Assembly (NCBI GenBank): GCA_017507285.1
Contig: JAFWBF010000106.1
Span: 1 to 7,124, forward strand
Source: Bacteroidales bacterium
Lineage (GTDB): Bacteria; Bacteroidota; Bacteroidia; Bacteroidales; P3
Direction: 5' to 3'
DNA length: 7,124 nucleotides
Positions 1-5,159 of this stretch are shown here, in pieces. The translations under genes were made by a program, and so were the position numbers. Under the pieces are notes generated by a model. It saw only the letters and a list, made by a program, of their open reading frames with translations. It was not told where the DNA came from and made no database searches. Position 1 is the stretch's first letter. The number at the start of each line of letters is the position of its first letter.

Positions 1-1
1 A

Positions 2-487
2 CAAGGCGAAAAAGGCTCGCAAGTAGCCTTGGGATATATGTATAGCGATGGCGATGGCGTAGAACAAGATTACAAGGAAGCATTTAAATGGTTCCTTATG
101 GCTGCCGAATGTGGTAGTGAAGTAGGGCAAGTAATAGTTGGTACAATGTATGCCGATGGTCAAGGTGTAGAGCAGAGCTATGAAAAGGCAAAACAATGGT
201 GGACCAAAGCTGCAAGGCAAGGCGACTTTAAGGCTATGTATAATTTAGGAATGTTATACCTAAACGGCGACGGTGTGGAGCAGGATTATAAAAAAGCTGC
301 CACTTGGCTTACAAAAATAGCCAAAGTTGGACACCCGGAAGCTCAATATACTTTAGGCGAATTGTATGAAAAAGGACTTGGAGTAAAGCAAGACTATTCA
401 AAAGCTGTAAAGTGGTATAGCATGGCAGCAAGTCAAGGTGATGTTGCTGCAAAAGAAAAGCTGATAACATTGAAAAAGATATGTTAG
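2..487 (+). CDS. Sel1-like repeat (TPR-type) protein, 5' end outside window
   Basis: This is the C-terminal part of a Sel1-repeat protein. The reading frame is open from base 2. The first in-frame Met (base 29) lies inside a repeat helix (LGYMYSDG), so it is not the true start and the gene begins upstream of the window. Four consecutive 36-residue units are visible, each following the Sel1 pattern of A/G...LG.(L/M)Y..G.GV.QDY.KA..W...AA..G, with a short final cap ending in KKIC. Sel1 repeats are paired alpha-helices related to TPRs that form a solenoid for protein-protein contacts. In bacteria they occur in envelope, stress-signalling and host-interaction proteins. No catalytic domain, signal peptide or membrane segment can be judged, because the N-terminus is missing. 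The family assignment is secure, but the partner and location are unknown. The next 834 bases hold no gene, so it appears to end its transcription unit. Confidence 0.88.
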   Translation, partial: QGEKGSQVALGYMYSDGDGVEQDYKEAFKWFLMAAECGSEVGQVIVGTMYADGQGVEQSYEKAKQWWTKAARQGDFKAMYNLGMLYLNGDGVEQDYKKAATWLTKIAKVGHPEAQYTLGELYEKGLGVKQDYSKAVKWYSMAASQGDVAAKEKLITLKKIC

Positions 488-761
488 AACAATAATAAAG
501 AAGTATTTGAATTTGATAACAACCCTAATTGATCGTTAGAATTTCCGCAAGATTATAATGGAATTGAATTGCGATGTAACGATAATATTCAGTGATTTTC
601 TTTTCGGCATCCTCGGTCAAACTCAGCTTCAACAACCCAAAAACTCGAATATATACAATCGTTAATAATGTTTAAATCTACTTTTCTAAAGGATGAAATT
701 TAGAGCATTTCGCCTGTTGATAGTAAGTGATTGATTTTCAGACATTGTGTTCTTCTCTTTC

Positions 762-843
762 TGAGAGTGCGTTCTCAAATTCTTGAGAGTGCACTCTCAG
801 CAGCTTGAGGATGCACTCTCAGCGGCTTGAGAGTGCACTCTCA
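762..843. repeat. Tandem 22-bp array of 16-bp palindromes (array A)
   Basis: Four units start at exactly 762, 784, 806 and 828. Units 2 and 4 are the perfect palindrome TGAGAGTGCACTCTCA. Unit 1 differs at two positions in its right arm (771-772) and unit 3 at two in its left arm (810-811). Each palindrome is followed by a 6-bp linker (AATTCT, GCAGCT, GCGGCT, AAAAAT). Weak further copies lie in phase at 740 and 850, so the array fades at both ends. It could be read as DNA-binding sites or, if transcribed, as serial hairpins. It lies about 340 bp upstream of the putative hydF promoter, with no gene inside it. It is not a CRISPR array, because the linkers are far too short to be spacers. Confidence 0.9.
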
Positions 844-1153
844 AAAAATTGACTCTGCAATGTTCTCCAAATATTACTTTAGAGGTCCTTTTTTGTGTAT
901 GATAATTTCTAAAAATGTCATAAAAATGAATCAATGAATTCCCCTTTATATTTCGAATTGCCGATTAGGGTTCAATCGATGATCAACGGCCAAATTCACA
1001 GCAGTGAAATACTTATTTCCAACTTTATCGTTCGAGTTTAGTTGTTTGAACATTTGGTTGGCAATGAGGAAAATGTTCCTTCAAATATCGGTTCTAGGAG
1101 TAATATATGTTGGGAATCACTTTGGCAAAATCATTTTGTTTTGGGAAAAAAAC

Positions 1154-1186
1154 TCTGATGATTCTGAAAAAAATGTTGTATCTTTG
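1154..1186 (+). promoter_or_regulatory. Putative Bacteroidota-type promoter upstream of hydF
   Basis: TATCTTTG at 1179-1186 matches the Bacteroidota -7 element TAnnTTTG exactly and is followed by T, as preferred. The -33 element is poor: TCTG at 1154-1157 is the best-placed candidate, 21 bp upstream. Transcription would begin around 1192-1195 and give a leader of about 130 nt before the hydF start. No better -7 match was found between here and the hydF ATG. Confidence 0.5.
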
Positions 1187-1238
1187 TGCATGGCTAAGAG
1201 ACATTAGTTCTTGGTTTGTTATTATTGTAAAGATGTTG

Positions 1239-1292
1239 ATTTGTTGTTAATTATATGAAGTTGTCATATCAACAAATGTGGCATTTTTTTTC
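1239..1292 (+). terminator. Terminator- or attenuator-like hairpins plus T-run in hydF leader
   Basis: ATTTGTTG (1239-1246) pairs fully with CAACAAAT (1270-1277). Inside it ATATGA (1253-1258) pairs with TCATAT (1264-1269) around a 5-nt loop. A second small hairpin, AAATG-TGG-CATTT (1274-1286), overlaps the 3' arm and runs into nine T residues (1284-1292). A competing pairing of 1234-1240 with 1268-1274 is also possible. The structure lies between the putative promoter and hydF, so it could attenuate hydF or end a small RNA of about 100 nt. The stems are A/T-rich and the main stem ends 6 nt before the T-run, so termination strength is uncertain. Confidence 0.35.
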
Positions 1293-1321
1293 AGACATTA
1301 AAACCGAATAAAGTAAATCTT

Positions 1322-2518
1322 ATGAAAGGAAATGAACTAAAACCGCATATAGGAATATTTGGGAGAAGAAATTATGGCAAAAGCAGTCTTATAAACCAGA
1401 TTACGGGACAAAGCATTGCCATAGTGTCGGATATGCCGGGCACTACCACCGACCCTGTGCGAAAAACCATGGAGGTAAAGGGTGTGGGGCCCGTGGTATG
1501 GATAGATACTGCCGGTGTTGATGACGAAGGTGAGCTTGGGCAATTGAGGGTTATAAAAACCAACGAGGCAATGAAGCATGTCGATTTGGCAATCATTGTC
1601 TTTTCCAACAATGTTTTCGACACAGTGGAAGAAACGCTTGTGGCTACTTGTCATGAACTGAAAATACCATTTTTGCTCGTTTACACAAAAGCCGACCTCG
1701 AGCCTCCTCGAGCTTCGTTTATAGAAGAAATAGAGCGTCGTTACGAAAACAAAGTTCTCGTTGCATCGAACAAGGATGCCTACAGTCAAACTCTTTTGCT
1801 CGATGCCATACGCTCCTCTTTGCCCGAAACGGCTTATGTACACAAATCGTTGCTAGGCAGTGTAATCAACGCAGGCGAAACCATTGTATTGGTTACTCCA
1901 ATAGATTCATCGGCACCCGAAGGTCGGATGATATTGCCACAGGTGCAAACCATTCGTGATATTTTGGATAACGATTGTATTGCCGTCGTGTGTAAAGAAA
2001 CACAACTTGAGCAACAGCTTGCCGCAATGAAACAGCCACCCTCGTTGGTGGTTACCGATAGCCAGGCGTTTGCCTACGTTTCGAGTGTAGTACCCGACTC
2101 TGTTCCGCTTACCAGCTTCAGTATAGTATTGGCTCATGCCAAAGGCCTTTTTGCCGAATATGTGGAGGGAACGCCTACCTTGGATACTCTTTGTGATGGC
2201 GATACTGTGCTCATGCTTGAGTCGTGCACCCACAAAGCATCGTGCGAAGACATCGGACGTGTAAAATTGCCAAATCTTATTCGAAAATATTCGGGAAAGC
2301 AAGTCAACTTTGACCATGTATCAGGGCTTACATCTCTCGAAAAGCTAATCAGCAATTATCGGATGGTTATACAATGTGGAGGTTGTGTGGTTACGCCAAA
2401 ACAATTGTCCAATCGTTTACAGCCGGCCCTCAATGCCGGGGTTCCGGTATCCAATTACGGATTGGCCATAGCTTATATGACCGGCATATTTGACCGTGCA
2501 ATAAAGGTATTCAGATAA
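1322..2518 (+). CDS. hydF: [FeFe]-hydrogenase H-cluster maturation GTPase HydF
   Basis: HydF is the scaffold on which HydE and HydG products are assembled into the 2Fe subcluster before transfer to apo-[FeFe]-hydrogenase in the cytoplasm. The 398-residue length fits the family. The N-terminal GTPase domain has a P-loop (G14 to S21, GRRNYGKS), a G2 region G40-TTT-D44, G3 D62-TAG and a G4-like T122-KAD in place of NKxD. A dimerisation region follows, then the C-terminal Fe-S domain with C302-T-H304 and, after 46 residues, Q351-C352-GG-C355. The spacing fits the family signature CxH-x(46-53)-HCxxC, but the His of HCxxC is Gln here. A single G domain and the C-terminal cysteines distinguish it from Der/EngA. 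The start has a PHIGIFGRRN context typical of HydF and an A/T-rich leader without Shine-Dalgarno. It is first of three close genes, 28 bp before folA. hydE, hydG and the hydrogenase are not in the window. Confidence 0.95.
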   Translation: MKGNELKPHIGIFGRRNYGKSSLINQITGQSIAIVSDMPGTTTDPVRKTMEVKGVGPVVWIDTAGVDDEGELGQLRVIKTNEAMKHVDLAIIVFSNNVFDTVEETLVATCHELKIPFLLVYTKADLEPPRASFIEEIERRYENKVLVASNKDAYSQTLLLDAIRSSLPETAYVHKSLLGSVINAGETIVLVTPIDSSAPEGRMILPQVQTIRDILDNDCIAVVCKETQLEQQLAAMKQPPSLVVTDSQAFAYVSSVVPDSVPLTSFSIVLAHAKGLFAEYVEGTPTLDTLCDGDTVLMLESCTHKASCEDIGRVKLPNLIRKYSGKQVNFDHVSGLTSLEKLISNYRMVIQCGGCVVTPKQLSNRLQPALNAGVPVSNYGLAIAYMTGIFDRAIKVFR

Positions 2519-2546
2519 AAGAAAATATGATATTAATTATACGAAA

Positions 2547-3050
2547 ATGAACAAACAACCGAAAATATCTATAATAGCAGCCGTGGCTCAAAATGGAGCC
2601 ATTGGTAAGGATAATGACTTGCTGTGGCATATCTCAGCCGACCTTAAGCGTTTCAAACAGCTTACTTTGGAACATACCGTAGTGATGGGTAAAAGCACCT
2701 ACGATTCGCTGCCCGTACATCCGTTTCCAAAGCGTAGAAACATAGTTATAACACGTCAAGATAATCTTCGATTGGAGGGTTGTGAGATGGCTCATTCTAT
2801 TGCTGAGGCCATGGCTTTATTTAATCGCGACGAAGAAACTTTTGTGGTAGGGGGCAGCAGTATATACGAGCAATTTTTGCCTTACGCCGATAAGTTGTAC
2901 ATCACTTGGGTTTACAACGATTTTGAAGCCGATTGTTTTTTTCCTACTATCGACGGCGAACAGTTTGTTGTAACTCAAAAGTCGGAGCGTATGCACGACG
3001 AAAAGTCCGGTTTGGACTTTGCTTATTTTGAATACGAACGATTAAAATAG
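2547..3050 (+). CDS. folA: Dihydrofolate reductase
   Basis: It catalyses NADPH-dependent reduction of 7,8-dihydrofolate to tetrahydrofolate, supplying one-carbon carriers for thymidylate, purine and methionine synthesis in the cytoplasm. The 167 residues are the normal chromosomal length. The sequence opens with the family pattern ISIIAAVAQNGAIGKDNDLLW. The catalytic acid is D32 in WHISADLKRFK. The cofactor-binding segments are VVMGKSTYDSLP (45-56) and FVVGGSSIYEQFLP (99-112). The later segments ADKLYIT and EADCFFP are also typical of DHFR. The gene follows hydF by 28 bp and precedes dtd by 13 bp, so co-transcription is likely. thyA, a frequent neighbour of folA elsewhere, is absent from this window. 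The start at 2547 is chosen because MNKQPKISII leads directly into the first beta-strand and is preceded by an A-rich stretch. Confidence 0.96.
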   Translation: MNKQPKISIIAAVAQNGAIGKDNDLLWHISADLKRFKQLTLEHTVVMGKSTYDSLPVHPFPKRRNIVITRQDNLRLEGCEMAHSIAEAMALFNRDEETFVVGGSSIYEQFLPYADKLYITWVYNDFEADCFFPTIDGEQFVVTQKSERMHDEKSGLDFAYFEYERLK

Positions 3051-3063
3051 ACATTATATAACG

Positions 3064-3519
3064 ATGAGAATACTGATACAACGGGTTAAGCGGGCAAGTG
3101 TAACCATCGAAGGTGATGTTAAAAGTAGTATAGGTAAGGGTTTGCTTATACTTGTGGGAATTGAAGATTCTGATACCGATGAAGATATAGAATGGTTGTG
3201 TGGCAAAGTGGTACGCTTGCGCATTTTCGATGATACCGATGGAGTAATGAACCTTTCTATTGCCGATATTGATAAAGGTGGTATATTGGTGGTAAGCCAG
3301 TTTACACTTCATGCCAGCACAAAGAAGGGCAATCGCCCCTCATATATACGAGCATCTAAACCCGAATTTGCAGTGCCTATGTACGAAAAGTTTATAGAAA
3401 AGTTGTCACAAATGTTTGGAAAACCAATACAAACCGGAGTTTTTGGTGCTGATATGCAAGTGGAACTTATAAATGATGGTCCTGTAACTATTTGGATGGA
3501 TTCGAAGCAAAAAGAGTGA
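3064..3519 (+). CDS. dtd: D-aminoacyl-tRNA deacylase (D-Tyr-tRNA deacylase)
   Basis: The enzyme hydrolyses D-amino acids (and, in this family, glycine mischarged on tRNA-Ala) from aminoacyl-tRNA, and so acts as a chiral proofreader in the cytoplasm. The 151 residues match the usual length of about 145-150. Characteristic elements are the start MRILIQRVKRASVTI, the active-site strand SQFTLHA (78-84) with T81, the segment KKGNRPSY (87-94) and the C-terminal motif NDGPVTI with the Gly-cis-Pro pair G139-P140. The latter enforces L-amino-acid rejection in the DTD dimer. The gene is third in the hydF-folA-dtd run, 13 bp after folA. No strong terminator follows it. A weak hairpin (AAAACA/TGTTTT, 3541-3563) is all I can see before the tRNA promoter. 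Confidence 0.96.
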   Translation: MRILIQRVKRASVTIEGDVKSSIGKGLLILVGIEDSDTDEDIEWLCGKVVRLRIFDDTDGVMNLSIADIDKGGILVVSQFTLHASTKKGNRPSYIRASKPEFAVPMYEKFIEKLSQMFGKPIQTGVFGADMQVELINDGPVTIWMDSKQKE

Positions 3520-3727
3520 TTGTTGTTTGAAAGCAATTGTAAAACAGTTTACTAGAGTGTTTTGGTAAATAGAATTCGTTTTAATACTTCAAAAAGCAAT
3601 GAATTTCTATATATTTTACTACGATTTTACTGTAAAAATACTGATGAATCTACCATTTTACCGACAAGTTGAGGAATAAATATTCTTATTAATATATGAA
3701 ATATCAGCTGATTAACGAAAGGATGGA

Positions 3728-3787
3728 TTTTTTTTAAAAAAAACATGTGTAAATATTTGGTCATATTGAAAAAAGTTAGTACTTTTG
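3728..3787 (+). promoter_or_regulatory. tRNA operon promoter with A/T-tract upstream element
   Basis: TTTG at 3756-3759 and TACTTTTG at 3780-3787 (followed by C) are separated by 20 bp, a near-perfect match to the Bacteroidota consensus TTTG-N(19-21)-TAnnTTTG. Initiation would fall a few bases after 3790, just before the first tRNA at 3806. A perfect T8A8 tract (3728-3743) ends 12 bp upstream of the -33 element, where an UP-type element that contacts the RNA polymerase alpha subunit would sit. That last role is inference. Confidence 0.8.
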
Positions 3788-3805
3788 CAAATCGAAATTG
3801 GTCAC

Positions 3806-3896
3806 GGAGAGATGGGTGAGTGGCTGAAACCAACAGTTTGCTAAACTGTCGTACTCGATTAGGGTACCGGGGGTTCGAATCCCCCTTTCTCCGCCA
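3806..3896 (+). tRNA. tRNA-Ser (anticodon GCT)
   Basis: This is a class II tRNA with a long variable arm. The acceptor stem is GGAGAGA (3806-3812) with TTTCTCC (3886-3892), including one G-T pair. The anticodon stem is ACAGT/ACTGT with loop TTGCTAA and anticodon GCT at 3840-3842, reading AGC/AGT serine codons. The variable arm (3850-3868) has a GTAC/GTAC stem. The T arm is GGGGG-TTCGAAT-CCCCC. The discriminator is G3893, as usual for tRNA-Ser, and CCA is encoded (3894-3896). It is the first of three tRNAs behind a strong promoter. Confidence 0.97.
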
Positions 3897-3906
3897 AAGG
3901 AAAATT

Positions 3907-3981
3907 CGGGATGTAGCGTAGTCCGGTTATCGCGCCTGCTTTGGGAGCAGGAGGTCGCAGGTTCGAATCCTGCTATCCCGA
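3907..3981 (+). tRNA. tRNA-Pro (anticodon TGG)
   Basis: The acceptor stem CGGGATG (3907-3913) pairs with TATCCCG (3974-3980), with one wobble at the base of the stem. The first pair C1-G72 is typical of bacterial tRNA-Pro. The anticodon stem CCTGC/GCAGG encloses the loop TTTGGGA with anticodon TGG at 3942-3944. The T loop is TTCGAAT. The discriminator is A3981 and the following bases are CAA, so CCA is not encoded and must be added by the CCA-adding enzyme. It starts 10 nt after the tRNA-Ser gene. Confidence 0.97.
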
Positions 3982-4013
3982 CAAAGCAAACAATTTTTGT
4001 AAAGTTTTACGCT

Positions 4014-4087
4014 GGTCTCGTAGCTCAGCTGGATAGAGCAACTGCCTTCTAAGCAGTAGGTCTTGCGTTCGAATCGCAACGGGACTA
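4014..4087 (+). tRNA. tRNA-Arg (anticodon TCT)
   Basis: The acceptor stem GGTCTCG (4014-4020) pairs with CGGGACT (4080-4086), using a G1-T72 wobble and an internal T-G wobble. The D arm is GCTC...GAGC. The anticodon stem ACTGC/GCAGT carries loop CTTCTAA with anticodon TCT at 4048-4050, reading AGA (and AGG) codons. The T arm is TTGCG-TTCGAAT-CGCAA. The discriminator is A4087 and CCA is not encoded. It is the last gene of the tRNA unit, 32 nt after tRNA-Pro. Confidence 0.95.
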
Positions 4088-4123
4088 CTTTTTTCATAGA
4101 ATTTTCGTTGGGTTATATTAGAC

Positions 4124-4157
4124 AAGCACATTGTATTATGTGCTTTCTTTTTATTTG
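4124..4157 (+). terminator. Intrinsic terminator of the tRNA unit
   Basis: AAGCACAT (4124-4131) pairs perfectly with ATGTGCTT (4138-4145) around a 6-nt loop, followed by a T-rich tail (4144-4157, TTTCTTTTTATTTG). It lies between the tRNA unit and the convergent usp-like gene. On the minus strand the same hairpin has only a weak T tail, so it mainly serves the plus strand. Confidence 0.8.
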
Positions 4158-4159
4158 TC

Positions 4160-4999
4160 TTAGTCGCAAAGTACGTATAAATCTTCGCGAGGATTGAGAT
4201 AAAGAATGGGTATTTTATATTCGTTTATAATGGTTTTGTCTTCTTGAACACCTATAAAGTATTCCATAACATCACGTTCTTTGGTGGTAGTAGATACCAA
4301 AAGCCCAATGTTTTTAGTAGAGGCATATTGCAATACATCAATATCTAGATACTGTGACTGTTGTTTTGCAATAGAATGTTTTTCGTATTTTACATTTAAT
4401 GAAGCAAACATTTTGTCCAGAAATTTTGTGTTGTCGTACCATTTTGCACGCAGAAATTCATCTTCGTATTTAGGTGAAAAAGCGTGTAGCAAACTATTAT
4501 TGAATCGAGAAAAATAGCTTGCCCACAGAAATTTATCTTTACTTTCTTTTTTGAAGTCGATGGAAAATGCTATATTTTGTAGCATATCAGTATTTTTTAG
4601 AGGTTCTTGTGCTAGAAGGAATGCAGTTTTGCATTCTGCAAAATTCCTCAAAACATTTTTTCTTGATAATGGCGATTTACGATGCGCATTTTTGTCTACA
4701 GCACCAATCACTGTTACAACGTTGAGAGCTACTGGTAATGCACTAAGTATATCTTTTGTATTCCCTTTTATAGCACAATAAGTTACATTGTTGTCAAGAT
4801 GTATTTTTGTCCTTAATTCTTGTAAGTGTTTTTCGGCTTCCGATGTTGTTTCGGAGGTATGTTTAGGATCAACTATGCGGAGTAGTATCAAACCTTTTCG
4901 GAGCATATTTGCAATAAATAATGCGTACGACAAAACAACCTCGCTATGGGTATAATCGGCTATATAAGCTGCTATGTATTGATCCTTTTTTTCTGACAT
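4160..4999 (-). CDS. Two-domain universal stress protein (UspA-like)
   Basis: This cytoplasmic 279-residue protein has the layout of a tandem UspA protein. The first domain is about residues 6-133, opening with YIAAYIADYTHSEVVLSYA and including LILLRIVDP and VVTVIGA. The second is about 141-268, opening NIAFSIDF and ending KIPILYLNP. UspA proteins are alpha/beta folds linked to stress survival, and many bind ATP through Gx2Gx9G(S/T). That motif is not intact in either half (G99 region and G250 region), so nucleotide binding is doubtful. The precise function is unknown. The start at 4999 gives MSEKKDQYIAAY directly before the first strand. The gene converges on the tRNA unit and diverges from the lipoprotein gene, with 160 bp between their starts. 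No strong promoter was found. CAATTTTG on the minus strand (5077-5070) is a one-mismatch -7 candidate. Confidence 0.75.
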   Translation of the reverse strand: MSEKKDQYIAAYIADYTHSEVVLSYALFIANMLRKGLILLRIVDPKHTSETTSEAEKHLQELRTKIHLDNNVTYCAIKGNTKDILSALPVALNVVTVIGAVDKNAHRKSPLSRKNVLRNFAECKTAFLLAQEPLKNTDMLQNIAFSIDFKKESKDKFLWASYFSRFNNSLLHAFSPKYEDEFLRAKWYDNTKFLDKMFASLNVKYEKHSIAKQQSQYLDIDVLQYASTKNIGLLVSTTTKERDVMEYFIGVQEDKTIINEYKIPILYLNPREDLYVLCD

Positions 5000-5061
5000 A
5001 TATGTTATTTTGTAGCCATAAACGTATTTACAGATAATTTATTTTGTGAAATATGATGAAT

Positions 5062-5097
5062 TATGGTTACAAAATTGAACAAAAAGTTGTACCTTTG
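5062..5097 (+). promoter_or_regulatory. Putative promoter of the Ig-like lipoprotein gene
   Basis: TACCTTTG at 5090-5097 is an exact match to the Bacteroidota -7 element TAnnTTTG and sits 62 bp before the ATG at 5160. The -33 region (about 5062-5070, TATGGTTAC) is a poor match, so the call rests on the -7 element and its position. It lies in the divergent intergenic region shared with the usp-like gene. Confidence 0.5.
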
Positions 5098-5159
5098 AAA
5101 ACTTTTTATGACATAGATGTAATAAGATAAAACATTATAAATGATTATATTTTAGTGAT

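Larger units (their letters stand above)
488..1321. other. Long non-coding intergenic region (834 bp)
   Basis: No convincing gene is seen here on either strand. The stretch contains an A/T-rich segment without recognisable structure (488-739), a tandem array of 16-bp palindromes at 22-bp spacing (core 762-843, with decayed edges to about 740 and 868), and the promoter and leader of hydF (about 1154-1321). A 67-codon frame at 1004-1207 is open, but it has no recognisable family, runs through the promoter and looks accidental. No clear terminator follows the Sel1 gene. A 9-bp inverted match (AACCCTAAT at 521-529, ATTAGGGTT at 964-972) flanks the array region, but it is too short to interpret. 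Confidence 0.7.

Noticed and set aside
762..843. Possible CRISPR array
   Set aside because: Repeats are 16 bp with 6-bp linkers, there is no room for spacers and no cas gene is present. The same applies to the array at 6953-7047.
521..972. 9-bp inverted match AACCCTAAT / ATTAGGGTT flanking array A, considered as mobile-element ends
   Set aside because: Too short and too far apart to be distinguished from chance. There is no transposase and no target-site duplication is visible.
1004..1207. 67-codon open frame on the plus strand between array A and hydF
   Set aside because: No family resemblance, no promoter of its own, and it runs across the likely hydF promoter. Composition looks like translated A/T-rich intergenic DNA.
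1337..1843. 168-codon minus-strand frame inside hydF
   Set aside because: Lies wholly antisense to a clearly identified gene, and the translation shows no domain features.
3541..3563. Terminator for the hydF-folA-dtd run
   Set aside because: The stem is only 6 A/T-rich pairs with an 11-nt loop, and no T-run follows directly.
3806..4087. tRNA cluster as an integration (att) site
   Set aside because: No integrase and no repeated tRNA 3' end segment elsewhere in the window. The genes on both sides look like ordinary chromosome.
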